Made by a program: the position numbers and the translations under genes. Positions 50,806 to 60,353 of a stretch of DNA of 64,000 nucleotides are shown here, piece after piece. The DNA is from JAAXKN01 sp036261625. GTDB taxonomy: Bacteria > Bacteroidota > Ignavibacteria > Ignavibacteriales > SURF-24. The notes beneath the pieces were generated by a model. It searched no databases and had not been told where the DNA came from. It saw only the letters and a program-made list of their open reading frames with translations. Each line of letters begins with the position of its first letter. Within the stretch, counting starts at the first letter, position 1. The DNA is taken from NCBI GenBank assembly GCA_036261625.1, contig DATAKL010000033.1, positions 7,212-71,211 on the forward strand. Direction: 5' to 3'.

Positions 50806-52737
50806 ATGCAAACTAGAATTTCACATATAATTCAGCTCCTTGCAAACGTTACGGGCAGCAGAGTGGTCTATCTGTTAAAAGCAGATCATGACATGCCGCG
50901 CATTGCTGTTTTTACAGGAGCCGGTTCGGAAAGCCTTTATCATGAGCTTAATCTGGATATTTGCCGCTCGAAGGATGAGGAGCTGGAATGTGTTAAAGAC
51001 AAGGAGCCTTTTAAGGAGCTTTCCGGAAAAACCGGGCTTAAGTCGGTTTATGTTAAAAAACTGGATAAAAAAGCTGAAAACGGATCAGGGCTTTTTCTGG
51101 TGCTTATGTCAGAGAAAGCAAGGTATTTTAATTCCGCGAGGCTGGAAAGTATAAAGATCCTGGAAGACTTTCTTTTGGAATATATTGAAGTTGCAGGGCT
51201 TAAGAATATCAAGCAGTCGCTTCTTGAAGCAGCAGGTAATATTGAGGCTATAATATACTCCACCGACGTAAAAGGGGAGAATTATCTTTTTATTACCGAT
51301 GCCGTGCAGAAGATCCTAGGCTACCGTCCTGAAGACATCATGCGCTATCCAGGAAAATTCTTAAGAAGGATTGAGCCTAAGCATTATGCAAAGTTCAGGG
51401 AGTTTGTCCGTCAGCTCCGCCAGGGCAAAAGCGCAACGGTGGAATACCAGGTAAAAGACAGCCGGGGAAACACGCATTTCTTAAGAAATTCTGGACACCC
51501 GGTCGTGAAGGATGAGGAGATAGTCAGAATTGACGGCGTGCTAAGCGATATAACGCGGGAAAAGGAAACACAGTTGAGACTGGAAAAATCGGAGGAGCGT
51601 TTCCGTCTTTTAATTGAAACGGCAAACGATCTGATTTTTAATCTGGACCCTTCGGGATATTTCCTCATGGTCAATAACTACGGCGCCCTTGCCCTTGGCT
51701 ATAAGCCGGAGGAGATGATGGGGCGTCATTTCCTGGAGTTTATTAGCGACGATCATAAGGCGGAAATTGCCATTGCTTTCCAGCAGATACTGAAAGCCGA
51801 CAAGCTGGTATCCTTCGATGCTGCATTCATAGACAAGTTCGGCAAGGAAATTATTTTTGAGGTCCAGGGCCGCCCGACACAGAATAACGGCGAGATCACT
51901 GGCATGCTCGGCATCGGGCGGGATATAACGCAGAGAAGGCGTGACGAGGAGAAATTAAGAGAGCTGAACTCAAGATTTATTGAGGCCAACCGCCTCATTT
52001 CAATTGAACGCGACCGCGCAAAGCAGCAGATCTCGGTCCTGGAGGAACTCAACAAACTTAAAAGCGATTTTATTTCAAATATTTCGCATGAGCTCAGGAC
52101 GCCTTTGGCATCGGTAGTAGGTTTTTCGGAAACTATTACATCCGACCCCAACATGCCGAGGGAAATGGTTATAGAGTTCAGCAATATAATCTTAAGCGAG
52201 GGTAAACGCCTGGCAAAGCTTATTAACGATGTGCTCGACTTTGCAAAAATGGAAGCCGGAAAGCTGGAAATCTTTAAGACTGAATTCGACATCATTGAGC
52301 TCCTCCAGTCGGTGCTCTCTTCTGTACGCGATGAAGCCAGGCAGAAGGGGCTTACTCTCAGTTTTGAAGTTCCGGAGCACCCGGTCCTTATTGCTGCCGA
52401 CAGGGAGAGAATTCTGCAGGTTTTTCAGAATCTGGTCAGCAATGCAATCAAGTTTACTGAAAGGGGGGGCCGCGTTACACTTATTGTGCAGGACTTCATT
52501 AAGGAAATTGAAATTATTGTAAGCGATACCGGAATAGGCATACCGGCCAGGGATCTGCCAAATATCTTCCAGAAGTTTTACAAGGCGGCCCGCCCCGGCA
52601 GCACACAAATTCCGGGTTCGGGAATAGGGCTCGGACTGGTCAAGCAGATCATCGACATGCACAAGGGACTTATTTCCGTCCAGAGCGAGGTAAATAAGGG
52701 CACTACTTTTATTATTAAACTGCCAAAGAGTAACTAA
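50806..52737 (+). CDS. PAS-domain sensor histidine kinase
   Basis: The 643-residue protein has no membrane helix, so it is probably cytoplasmic. Residues 1-135 form a GAF-like region, followed by two PAS domains (about 140-258 and 262-385). H-box SNISHELRTPLASVVGF places the phospho-accepting His at 428. ATP-binding motifs follow: LVSNAIKFTERGGRVTL (N), VSDTGIGIPARDLPNIFQKFY (G1/F) and GSGIGLGLVKQIIDMHKG (G2). Its partner is the NtrC-type regulator 27 bp downstream. The gap to divergent gltA (50471-50805) shows no feature I can defend; a 79-codon frame there has no ribosome site. Confidence 0.93.
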   Translation: MQTRISHIIQLLANVTGSRVVYLLKADHDMPRIAVFTGAGSESLYHELNLDICRSKDEELECVKDKEPFKELSGKTGLKSVYVKKLDKKAENGSGLFLVLMSEKARYFNSARLESIKILEDFLLEYIEVAGLKNIKQSLLEAAGNIEAIIYSTDVKGENYLFITDAVQKILGYRPEDIMRYPGKFLRRIEPKHYAKFREFVRQLRQGKSATVEYQVKDSRGNTHFLRNSGHPVVKDEEIVRIDGVLSDITREKETQLRLEKSEERFRLLIETANDLIFNLDPSGYFLMVNNYGALALGYKPEEMMGRHFLEFISDDHKAEIAIAFQQILKADKLVSFDAAFIDKFGKEIIFEVQGRPTQNNGEITGMLGIGRDITQRRRDEEKLRELNSRFIEANRLISIERDRAKQQISVLEELNKLKSDFISNISHELRTPLASVVGFSETITSDPNMPREMVIEFSNIILSEGKRLAKLINDVLDFAKMEAGKLEIFKTEFDIIELLQSVLSSVRDEARQKGLTLSFEVPEHPVLIAADRERILQVFQNLVSNAIKFTERGGRVTLIVQDFIKEIEIIVSDTGIGIPARDLPNIFQKFYKAARPGSTQIPGSGIGLGLVKQIIDMHKGLISVQSEVNKGTTFIIKLPKSN

Positions 52738-52764
52738 CAAAGAGAAATTAACCGAGGATAAACA

Positions 52765-54147
52765 TTGGAAAAACTGGTATTTATAGTTGACGATGAAAAG
52801 GCAATCTCAAAACTTTTGACTTACTGGGTTAAGGATAAATGGAAGTATAAGACTGAAGTCTTTGAAAACGGCCAGGATATGCTCAAAAGGCTTTCCTCGG
52901 TAATTCCCGACCTCATCCTTCTGGATATCATGCTTCCGGATATTGACGGCATAGAGATCTTAAAAAGGGTCAAGCAGTTCGATGAGAACATTCCCGTCAT
53001 AATGCTTTCGGCACAGGGGAGTATTGAAGTTGCCGTTGAGGCCCTGCGCCTGGGGGCATTCGATTATTTCCCGAAACCTATAGATACACAGCGCCTGGAA
53101 CCAGCCGTTAAAAATGCCATCAGGAACCACGACCTTCAGCGCGAACTGACCATTCTGAAGGAGGATGTAAAGAAGCAGTACAGTTTCGATAACATTATAT
53201 CCAGCGACAACAAGATGCAGGACGTTTTTAAGATGGTTTCCAAAGTCCTAGATAACGACATAACCGTTCTTATTCATGGCGAAAGCGGCACGGGCAAGGA
53301 GCTCATTGCAAGGGCAATTCATTATAACGGCATCAGAAAGGACAGGCCTTTTGTTGTAGTTAACTGCGCCTCTATTCCCAGGGAGCTTCTGGAAAGTGAG
53401 CTCTTCGGGCACGAGAAGGGCTCTTTTACGGGCGCCTATCAGAGAAAGATCGGAAAGTTTGAAATGGCAAGCGAAGGCACAATATTCTTAGATGAAATTG
53501 GTGAAATGCAGATGTCTCTCCAGGCCAAGATCTTAAGAGTCATTCAGCAGAAAGAGCTCGAGAGGGTAGGCGGAACTGAGGTAATTAAGACAGACGTCAG
53601 AATTATCTCGGCTACAAATGTGGACCTTAGAGCCGCAGTTGAAAGAAGGGAGTTCCGTGAGGACCTTTTCTACAGGCTGAACTCCTTCCCGATTGTTATT
53701 CCCCCTTTAAGGGAAAGAAGAAGCGATATTATTACACTTATAGATCACTTTGTAAATAAATTTAATGAAAAGCTCGGGCGCTCCAGCCGCGGGTTTACCA
53801 GGCGTGCCCTGAAGGTTCTTTACGACTACAGCTGGCCGGGCAATGTGCGCGAGCTGGAAAACACGATCGAAAGATGCATTATTATTTCTGAAACCGATAC
53901 GATGGATATGAGTGATCTTCCGCCAAATATCAGGGCTGCTGAAAATAATGTGCCTTTATCCTTCTCGGGCCCCATTTTCTCTGACGACCAGATAATCCCC
54001 TTCGACAGGCTGAAAGAAGAAGCCATAAGGCATGCCTTAAAGGTTACGAACGGCAATATAGTGGAAGTGGCAAAGAAGCTGGAGATCGGGCGCGCTACGG
54101 TATACCGTTTTATGGAAAAGTATAATATTTCGTACGAGGAACAGTAG
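52765..54147 (+). CDS. Sigma-54-dependent response regulator (NtrC family)
   Basis: This 460-residue regulator begins with TTG at 52765, with GAGGA 7 bases before it. The receiver domain (1-120) has phospho-acceptor Asp54 in LILLDIMLPD. The AAA+ domain has Walker A GESGTGKE (about 173), the sigma-54 contact loop as GSFTGA (family consensus GAFTGA, Ser at position 2) and EGTIFLDEIGEM. A Fis-type helix-turn-helix ends the protein (NIVEVAKKLEIGRATVYRFM). It is co-directional with the histidine kinase and almost certainly phosphorylated by it. Confidence 0.95.
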   Translation: MEKLVFIVDDEKAISKLLTYWVKDKWKYKTEVFENGQDMLKRLSSVIPDLILLDIMLPDIDGIEILKRVKQFDENIPVIMLSAQGSIEVAVEALRLGAFDYFPKPIDTQRLEPAVKNAIRNHDLQRELTILKEDVKKQYSFDNIISSDNKMQDVFKMVSKVLDNDITVLIHGESGTGKELIARAIHYNGIRKDRPFVVVNCASIPRELLESELFGHEKGSFTGAYQRKIGKFEMASEGTIFLDEIGEMQMSLQAKILRVIQQKELERVGGTEVIKTDVRIISATNVDLRAAVERREFREDLFYRLNSFPIVIPPLRERRSDIITLIDHFVNKFNEKLGRSSRGFTRRALKVLYDYSWPGNVRELENTIERCIIISETDTMDMSDLPPNIRAAENNVPLSFSGPIFSDDQIIPFDRLKEEAIRHALKVTNGNIVEVAKKLEIGRATVYRFMEKYNISYEEQ

Positions 54148-54148
54148 G

Positions 54149-54203
54149 TCCGACGTCCAACGTCCGACGTCAAAAACAGTAGGGGCGAGCGGCGCTCGCC
54201 CTT
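54149..54203. repeat. Short repeats between convergent genes
   Basis: GTCCGACGTCCAACGTCCGACGTC (about 54149-54171) belongs to the ACGTTGAACGT-type family. GTAGGGGCGAGCGGCGCTCG at 54180 is a solo end of the element at 43679-43844. Confidence 0.7.
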
Positions 54204-54216
54204 TCAAAAAAATAAA

Positions 54217-55230
54217 TCATGAATAGATTTTTGTGAGCTTTTCTCTGATGTAGCCGAAGGATTCATCGGAAAGCGTTACCTGACGGAATATATCCTCAAT
54301 GTTCTCTTTCGTCATCTTTTTGAAATCCTTCTCAAGCGGGGTTATCAGCACGCCGCCCATATCCACTGCCGCTGGACTTAAAAGAATATTTTCGTCTCCT
54401 TCCATGAAGAAGTAGCTCGGACGGTGCTTCCCTCTCGGGAATACCAGTACATTCCACCTTCCATCTTCATAGAAAGATAATATATTCATCATCGGCTCTT
54501 CAGGCTGGCTGCCGGAGACTTCCTGGAAAGCCTCGTAAAAACGGTTGAAACCTTCTATCAGAGCCTCGCGGTTTGAGGACTCAAATGAAATGAATTTGGC
54601 CAGATAGCCGTCAACTGCAAAAACCTGTAAGTCATTACAGTCAACTATCTTACGGCCAAGCTTCTCCTTAACCTCATTGTACTCGCCGTCAATCGGCATG
54701 AAGGATTTATCGCCTGCCTGGAAGTGAAGATGATCCGGTGCCGAGGCTCCGCACTTGGGACCGTTATAGAAAACCGTATAGTAACGGCTTAAGTCCTTTG
54801 TGAAGTCCAGCAGGTCCGGAAAAGAGCTCCTAATTTCCTGCGGCACATGGCTTACCTTGGGAAGCGTGAAATGCTCGTTAAAGATCGGGAACGGGTTGCA
54901 GAGAACAATGTAGTCGTTCTTGTAAGGTATCCCTTTCTGCGGTTCGGGCAGGTTAGCCGGGCAAAGGAAGCATTTTCTTTCCTTTATTGACTTTTCATCC
55001 ACCTTGGCGGCCGAGGAAGTGATTCTTCCGGGGTTGAACTGGACCTTTATTTTAAAATGGCCGAAATCGAATGTCTTAACTTCAACGCCATCGAGGCTAT
55101 TATAGCCCTTGCTTAAGAGTTCCCAGGTTTGTTTCTGCTGGGCAAGCAAAGCTTTCGCTTTGCCTGCCAGATCACTAGATGTAATATATAGTTCTAATTC
55201 GGAATCTTTGATTATAGTAGTTTCTCTCAT
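54217..55230 (-). CDS. DUF4922 / HIT-like nucleotidyltransferase-related protein
   Basis: The 337-residue protein carries CFLCPANLPEPQKG (about 88-101), LCNPFPIFNEHFTLP and the histidine pair APDHLHFQAG (about 168-177), the pattern of the GalT/Ap4A-phosphorylase branch of the HIT superfamily (DUF4922). Members transfer nucleotidyl groups in sugar-nucleotide metabolism; the reaction here is not known. It overlaps the upstream glycosyltransferase gene by 4 bases, so the two are coupled and may act on the same glycan. Confidence 0.8.
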   Translation of the reverse strand: MRETTIIKDSELELYITSSDLAGKAKALLAQQKQTWELLSKGYNSLDGVEVKTFDFGHFKIKVQFNPGRITSSAAKVDEKSIKERKCFLCPANLPEPQKGIPYKNDYIVLCNPFPIFNEHFTLPKVSHVPQEIRSSFPDLLDFTKDLSRYYTVFYNGPKCGASAPDHLHFQAGDKSFMPIDGEYNEVKEKLGRKIVDCNDLQVFAVDGYLAKFISFESSNREALIEGFNRFYEAFQEVSGSQPEEPMMNILSFYEDGRWNVLVFPRGKHRPSYFFMEGDENILLSPAAVDMGGVLITPLEKDFKKMTKENIEDIFRQVTLSDESFGYIREKLTKIYS

Positions 55231-56684
55231 AAGGAATTTTTTCTCTGACGTGCTAAAAGTTCAATAGTTCTAATTCTGTCTTTATATAAGTTATAGGTGT
55301 TTGCCTTATTTATATCGAGCGCTGCATCGGAGTTGCCTTCCCAGCGGCGGCAGAGGTAAATCGGTTCATAGATCCTGCCGATCTGGTAATCCCTTGAAAT
55401 TGCAAGTCCCAGTGCATAGTCCTCGCCGTAGCTGACGTTAGGGACCTTGATTTCCCTTAAAAGCGGGGTATAGAAGGCTCTCGGGGCGCCAAGGCCGTTA
55501 ATTCTGAGGGCGTTGTTGCGTCCGTTATCGGGTGTCCATTCCTTATGGTCAATTATTCCGGGAGGAATTTCCTCCAGTTTGAAGTTTGTCATCTGATAGC
55601 TTCCGATTACCATGGCGCACTTTTCTTCCCTGAATTTATCGACAACCTTCTGAACCGTGGTTTCATCCTTGTACATATCGTCGCTGTCGAGCTGGATGGC
55701 AAAACGTCCGCATTTTTCGTTATGCACGCCCATATTCCAGCATCCGCCGATACCAAGATCCTCACGGTCGGGAATGACATGGATAAGTTTATTGTCGCGC
55801 GAGGCGATTTCCTTTAAGACTTCTGTTGTGCCGTCGGTCGAATGGTTATCGACTACAATGAGGTTGAAGGGGAAGTCTGTCTTCTGTCTGAGGACCGATT
55901 CCACGGCATCGCCAATTGTCTTAACCCTGTTCTTAACCGGAATAATGACCGAAGCCTCGAACTGGAAATTTCCGGCGGTAAGGTCTATTTCCTTAAATTC
56001 AGGTTTCAGGTAAGCCTTAACTTTCTTAAGGTGGTCTGTAGCAGCAACTTCCATTTCAATCTGTACGGCGCGGTTTCTGGGGTTTACGTAATCGAACTGC
56101 TTTTCGCCCGTCTTGCGCACGTCAGTTTCAATTGTTGCATAGAGGTACTCAGGCACGCGGATGATTGAATTTTTCTGTGAGATCTTAAGTCTGAGGTCGT
56201 AAAGGCCTGCAAATTTATATTTGCTTTTCTTAACTGCCTGCTTTAAGGCTTTGGTGTTGAAGAAATATACATAACCGAAATTAAAATCGTCCCTGATTGC
56301 GCCAACCTGGTAGTCGATTACAGGGTGGGCGGTTCTTTGGCCTTCCTTGACTTCATAGTAATCAGAGTATACCAGTCCGGCCCCGGTGTCTTCGGCAACG
56401 TGGAGGAATCTTTCAACTCCGTACTGTCCGAATTCAATCAGGTTGTCCTGTGTAATAAATAAAGTATAATCAGCATTTGACTTCTCTTTAAGGGCCGAGA
56501 TAGTCTGAGCGCTGAAGAGCGATTCAACTTTAATGATTTCGCATCCTTCAATGCCTGAATCGACATCTGAGGTTACAATTAAATAGCACTTGTCCACCAG
56601 ACCCGACTTTTCCAGATCGCTGAGAGTTTTCCTGGTAAAATCATTCCCGCTGTATGGGATGAAGGCTGTGATTTTCCTTTCCAT
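55227..56684 (-). CDS. Family 2 glycosyltransferase with extra N-terminal GT-like domain
   Basis: The 485-residue protein has a canonical GT2 domain from about 243 on: EASVIIPVKNRVKTIGDAVES, VVDNHSTDGTTEVLKE, and the metal-binding IQLDSDDMYKDE (DxD-like, about 335). The first 230 residues also look like a GT-A fold (KITAFIPYSGNDFTRKTLSDLE, YTLFITQDNLIEFG) without a clear DxD, suggesting a duplicated, degenerate domain. It would transfer sugar to a surface glycan or storage polymer. It is first in a two-gene minus-strand unit with the DUF4922 protein. Confidence 0.88.
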   Translation of the reverse strand: MERKITAFIPYSGNDFTRKTLSDLEKSGLVDKCYLIVTSDVDSGIEGCEIIKVESLFSAQTISALKEKSNADYTLFITQDNLIEFGQYGVERFLHVAEDTGAGLVYSDYYEVKEGQRTAHPVIDYQVGAIRDDFNFGYVYFFNTKALKQAVKKSKYKFAGLYDLRLKISQKNSIIRVPEYLYATIETDVRKTGEKQFDYVNPRNRAVQIEMEVAATDHLKKVKAYLKPEFKEIDLTAGNFQFEASVIIPVKNRVKTIGDAVESVLRQKTDFPFNLIVVDNHSTDGTTEVLKEIASRDNKLIHVIPDREDLGIGGCWNMGVHNEKCGRFAIQLDSDDMYKDETTVQKVVDKFREEKCAMVIGSYQMTNFKLEEIPPGIIDHKEWTPDNGRNNALRINGLGAPRAFYTPLLREIKVPNVSYGEDYALGLAISRDYQIGRIYEPIYLCRRWEGNSDAALDINKANTYNLYKDRIRTIELLARQRKNSL

Positions 56685-56813
56685 CTATTCTCCGTAAAAA
56701 TGTTTTTTGCTTAGGGAAAATTAAAGAAAATAAATCAAAGATACATTAATCTTATTTCTGTAAAAATTCAGGTTTATATATAGATAGTATATATTTTATC
56801 TGTCTAAGATATA

Positions 56814-57000
56814 TCCGGGACTAAAGTCCCTTGGGTTTGGGATTATTGGCCCACGACCTGAAATTCGTGGCTAGTCAGTCGTGGCTAGTCAAGTTCAGGC
56901 AATGATATTTTCTTTTATGAATAGCCACGAGCTTTAGCTCGTGGACTGCGGAATCCCCCACCCATTTGGGCTTTAGCCCCCGCTCTTCCGGGGGGGGATT
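56814..57000. repeat. Compound palindromic repeat, locus 7, diverged
   Basis: GGGACTAAAGTCCC, then CCCACGACCTGAAATTCGTGG with GTGGCTAGTCA twice (56864-56890), then GAATAGCCACGAGC-TTTA-GCTCGTGG (56919-56944) and GGGCTTTAGCCCCC. The copy is rearranged: the closing end precedes the opening end. The rest of 56685-57227 holds no gene. Confidence 0.75.
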
Positions 57001-57227
57001 GTAAAGGTGCCTAATTATATAATATGAAAAATTAATCTATGAAGATGTACAAAAAAAAATTAAAAATATTGAAAAACCTCAGAAACCCGAATTAATACAC
57101 TAAAAAAGTCGGATATTCGGGAAACCCTCCACCTTCCTCTCACATATACTATATGATTGTAAGGCGGCGGTAAATGCCGTTAATTTATAGTAGATGATAT
57201 TTTAATCACTAGAAATGAGAGGTACAT

Positions 57228-57734
57228 TTGACATCGATAACTAAAGCATTAGTATTGTTGGTCATGCTACTTTTGGTCGGATTTACCATTTTACAGAAGG
57301 AACTCGGGGATAACAAAACCGGTCAGAGCACTGGAATAAAAGAATTAAGTAACAATACTCAAAACGAAAATGCTGTAGAGCAAGAGAGTTCTTTTATTCA
57401 GTTCTTGGACAAAGGCAGAATGACAGCCTCCTGGTACGGACCAAGGTTCCATGGCAAACTGACAGCCAATGGTGAAATTTATAACCAGATGGCTTTTACC
57501 GCCGCACATAAGTCTTTTAAGTTCGGGACATTGCTTAAACTTACAAACCCGAAGAACGGGAAGTCTGTTATAGTCAGAATTAACGACAGAGGTCCCTACA
57601 TCGGCGGCAGGCAGCTCGACCTTTCCAAAGGCGCTGCAATTGCACTCGGTATCATTAAGCGCGGGGTCTTAAAGCTCAAGGTTGAAGAAATAGCCTTGGC
57701 AGATGAAAATAAACCCCTGCTGGCCCTTAACTGA
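57228..57734 (+). CDS. rlpA: RlpA-like septal ring lytic transglycosylase
   Basis: The 168-residue protein begins with TTG at 57228, with GAGAGG 6 bases upstream. An N-terminal hydrophobic helix (about 7-20) anchors or exports it. The double-psi beta-barrel follows: TASWYGPRFHGKLTANGE, FTAAHKSFKFGTLLKLTN and VRINDRGPYIGGRQLDLSKGA carry the conserved His/Asp residues of RlpA. It acts on peptidoglycan in the periplasm. It lacks the SPOR domain of E. coli RlpA. A terminator follows. Confidence 0.92.
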   Translation: MTSITKALVLLVMLLLVGFTILQKELGDNKTGQSTGIKELSNNTQNENAVEQESSFIQFLDKGRMTASWYGPRFHGKLTANGEIYNQMAFTAAHKSFKFGTLLKLTNPKNGKSVIVRINDRGPYIGGRQLDLSKGAAIALGIIKRGVLKLKVEEIALADENKPLLALN

Positions 57735-57758
57735 GAAACAAATATAACTAAAAAAGAA

Positions 57759-57790
57759 AAAACCTGCTCTTGAGGCAGGTTTTTACTTTT
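57759..57790. terminator. Bidirectional terminator after rlpA
   Basis: AAAACCTGC/GCAGGTTTT (57759-57767, 57775-57783) with A/T tails both ways; it also lies just past the end of the convergent 57827-58666 gene. Confidence 0.85.
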
Positions 57791-57826
57791 TAAAGACTCT
57801 GAGAAAATATTCTGAACTTCCGGGGG

Positions 57827-58666
57827 TTACTCGACCAGAAATTGAGTGGTCTTCATGGACTGAGTTATCGGGATGATCATATTCTGCTGTCCCGTAGCCG
57901 CCATGGTCATTTCGCTGTCCATATTTCCTTCGTTTTTTACAGCCATTCCCATAACAGGATCGAAGTAGAAGTTTCCGGAAATTTTACCCGTTCCTTCAAT
58001 TACCAGGTTCATTCCCATAACCTGTGCATTTCCGCCTGTTTTAACGTCACCCGTATAAGTCATCTTAAGGCAGTCATGGCCCAGAACTTTTTCCTTTCCG
58101 ACAATAGTGTAAGTGGAATTGATGGTATTTGTTATTTTGCCGGAACCCATTACGTCAGTTGTGTCGCTGGTGGTAACTGAAAACGGCACGCCGGTCTTAA
58201 CTTCCTCAGCAGGCAGCTTTACAAACCTCATCATATTGTTCTGTGAAAGTCCCTGGAGGTTGAACATTTTGATTGTATCTACAACCTCGGTTTTTTCAAC
58301 TGTGCCATCCTGAAGCATGAAAAGGCGCGTGCGTTTTCCGGCAAAAGGAGCAAGCGAAATGGTTGTATCCTTCATCGGGTTCTTTGAGGAAATCTTGCCT
58401 GAATCAAGCATTGTAATCAGCTCGGCTTTTCCGTTATTAACATTATCAACAAGTATTTTAACGCTGTAGCCGCCGTTAACTGACATTTTCATTTCGCGCC
58501 CCATGGCTTCCTGTGTGAAGTTGCCGTCCATGGTATTCATAAAAACGTAGTTTTTCCCCTTCTCGAAATTATACTTAAGCTTGTAGCTCTCCTGGGCCAA
58601 GAGGCTGCCTGAGAGCAGGGAAAAAACAAAAAGTGCGGAAAGGATAAAAGGCAAAGCCCTTTTCAT
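57827..58666 (-). CDS. Exported hypothetical protein (DUF6263-like)
   Basis: The 279-residue protein has a signal peptide (FILSALFVFSLLSGSLLAQ). Beta-rich sequence follows with YKLKYNFEKGKNYVFMNTMDGN near 27, KAELITMLDSGKI and AGKRTRLFMLQDGTVEK. The pattern resembles DUF6263-type periplasmic proteins of Bacteroidota. It starts 12 bp after the M28 peptidase stop on the same strand, so they are probably co-transcribed. Function is unknown. Confidence 0.72.
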   Translation of the reverse strand: MKRALPFILSALFVFSLLSGSLLAQESYKLKYNFEKGKNYVFMNTMDGNFTQEAMGREMKMSVNGGYSVKILVDNVNNGKAELITMLDSGKISSKNPMKDTTISLAPFAGKRTRLFMLQDGTVEKTEVVDTIKMFNLQGLSQNNMMRFVKLPAEEVKTGVPFSVTTSDTTDVMGSGKITNTINSTYTIVGKEKVLGHDCLKMTYTGDVKTGGNAQVMGMNLVIEGTGKISGNFYFDPVMGMAVKNEGNMDSEMTMAATGQQNMIIPITQSMKTTQFLVE

Positions 58667-58678
58667 ATGGTCTCCTGT

Positions 58679-60253
58679 TTATTTGTGAGAAATTGGTTTA
58701 TAATAGATCTTGTTAAATGCACTATCTTCAGCAATCCTTAAGGCGGTCAGGAATGCGAGTCTGGCAACCCTGGCAGCTTTTTCCATATTAATTGTAGAAA
58801 CCTCATCGCTTACGTGGTGGTAATCCATTGTCTCGCCGGTATTGAAGAATATGGAAGGAACACCCTTTGCGATAAATGAGGCCTGATCGCTGGAATTGAG
58901 GAATTTTTCCAAACTGTAGCCGAGCTTAAAGCCGATCTTCTCATTTTCCTCTTTAGCCAGGTCGCTCAGGCGTGGGCAGACAGAGGATCCTATGATATAA
59001 AGAGAATCGGGGTTATTCCGCCCGATCATATCCAGGTTCAGCATGGCCACGGTTTTCTCAAGAGGGAAAAGGGGGGTCTCAGTATAAGCCTTGGAACCCA
59101 GAAGTCCCAGTTCCTCGCCGGCAAAAGCAATAAAAAGAATGCTCCTTTTGGGGCGGGGCTGCATGGAAGAAAAAGCCCTTGCCAGAGCCATGACCCCGCT
59201 AGTGCCTGAGGCGTTGTCATCGGCGCCATTATAGATATAATCCTCACCCGGCTTATGGTCATTTTTGTAGCCGACGTGATCATAATGTCCGCCAATTATA
59301 ACAAGCTCATTCTTCAGGACAGGGTCCGATCCCTCGAGGAAGCCCGCTACATTGCTTGCCGGTGTTTCCGTAACCTCTGTAGTTGTTTTAAGCTGTACCG
59401 AAGTGCCTGCAATTTCGAATGATTCAGGGGTTAGCTTCGAGTCGATTTCACTTTCCAGGCTTTTCAGGCTGTCAACCGAGCCGAAGAGTTCTGCAATTAC
59501 TTCCTTACCGGCCTGCACTACAGGAATTTTATCCTTTTCGCCGCTCAAGAGCGTAATTGGAAGAGCATCCTTTGGAATAAAGGCTGAAAGCGAAGGCCAG
59601 GGAAATCCTCTCGGGCTTAGCAGGGTATGGTTCAGTGGGTCAGTTGCAACAATAACTCCTTTGGCGCCGTGTTTCACGGCGTTCTTAATTTTTGTGTTCA
59701 GTTGTGAATAATCACCGGCACTGCCTGATGAGAAGGCGGCCGAAGGGTCATTTTCCCGCGGGGCATGGCGAAGAATAAAAACCACTTTCCCGTTTACATC
59801 GAGGCCCTTATAGTCGTCGTAATTAAATTCAGGTGCTGTAATGCCGTATCCGGCAAAGACAATGGAGGAAGTTACCTCCTTACTGCCGGTCATTTCAAAA
59901 GGAGTAAATTCTGTTTTAATGGTGAATGAATGTTCCCTGCCGTCTTTTTTAATAATGAGCCTGTTGTCTTTTCCCAGGTCCACCTTGCCAAGGTGAACAG
60001 TCTGCATGTAGCTTCCGTTTAAGGGTTGAAGCCCCAGGTCCTTAAACTCTTGAGCAATATAGTGTGCGGCAGCGTCAAGTTCCGCTCCGGGTGTCTTTCT
60101 GCCTTTGAGGGAGTCGGAGGCAAGAAAGGATATGTGCTTATTCATAAGTTCGGGAGTAATAAGGCTGAGGCCGCCTCTTGTAGCAGTATCTGAAGAGCTG
60201 CAGCCGAAGAATAGAACTGAAAGGAGAAAAAAAGTAGGAATATGTTTCATCAT
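58679..60253 (-). CDS. M28-family aminopeptidase lipoprotein with PA domain
   Basis: The 524-residue protein has a lipobox (VLFFGC, Cys18). A PA-type insert lies at about 130-255, inside the peptidase part. Zinc ligands of family M28 are visible in order: IIGGHYDHVG (about 325), NGADDNASGTSG (about 345), FAGEELGLLGS (about 378), LNLDMIGR (about 405) and MDYHHVSDE (about 482). It removes amino acids from peptides outside the cytoplasm. It lies 100 bp downstream of the permease gene and just before the exported hypothetical gene. Confidence 0.93.
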   Translation of the reverse strand: MMKHIPTFFLLSVLFFGCSSSDTATRGGLSLITPELMNKHISFLASDSLKGRKTPGAELDAAAHYIAQEFKDLGLQPLNGSYMQTVHLGKVDLGKDNRLIIKKDGREHSFTIKTEFTPFEMTGSKEVTSSIVFAGYGITAPEFNYDDYKGLDVNGKVVFILRHAPRENDPSAAFSSGSAGDYSQLNTKIKNAVKHGAKGVIVATDPLNHTLLSPRGFPWPSLSAFIPKDALPITLLSGEKDKIPVVQAGKEVIAELFGSVDSLKSLESEIDSKLTPESFEIAGTSVQLKTTTEVTETPASNVAGFLEGSDPVLKNELVIIGGHYDHVGYKNDHKPGEDYIYNGADDNASGTSGVMALARAFSSMQPRPKRSILFIAFAGEELGLLGSKAYTETPLFPLEKTVAMLNLDMIGRNNPDSLYIIGSSVCPRLSDLAKEENEKIGFKLGYSLEKFLNSSDQASFIAKGVPSIFFNTGETMDYHHVSDEVSTINMEKAARVARLAFLTALRIAEDSAFNKIYYKPISHK

Positions 60254-60353
60254 CTGCCCCTAATGATTCTTATACTGAATTTCGAATTAAAACTTAGTGA
60301 GAATTTAGTATAAAAGCCACAAGGGGCAGACAAAAATTAATAAACAAAACGCT

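Noticed and set aside
50577..50816. 79-codon frame between gltA and the histidine kinase
   Set aside because: No ribosome site; it overlaps the kinase start and looks like a leader.
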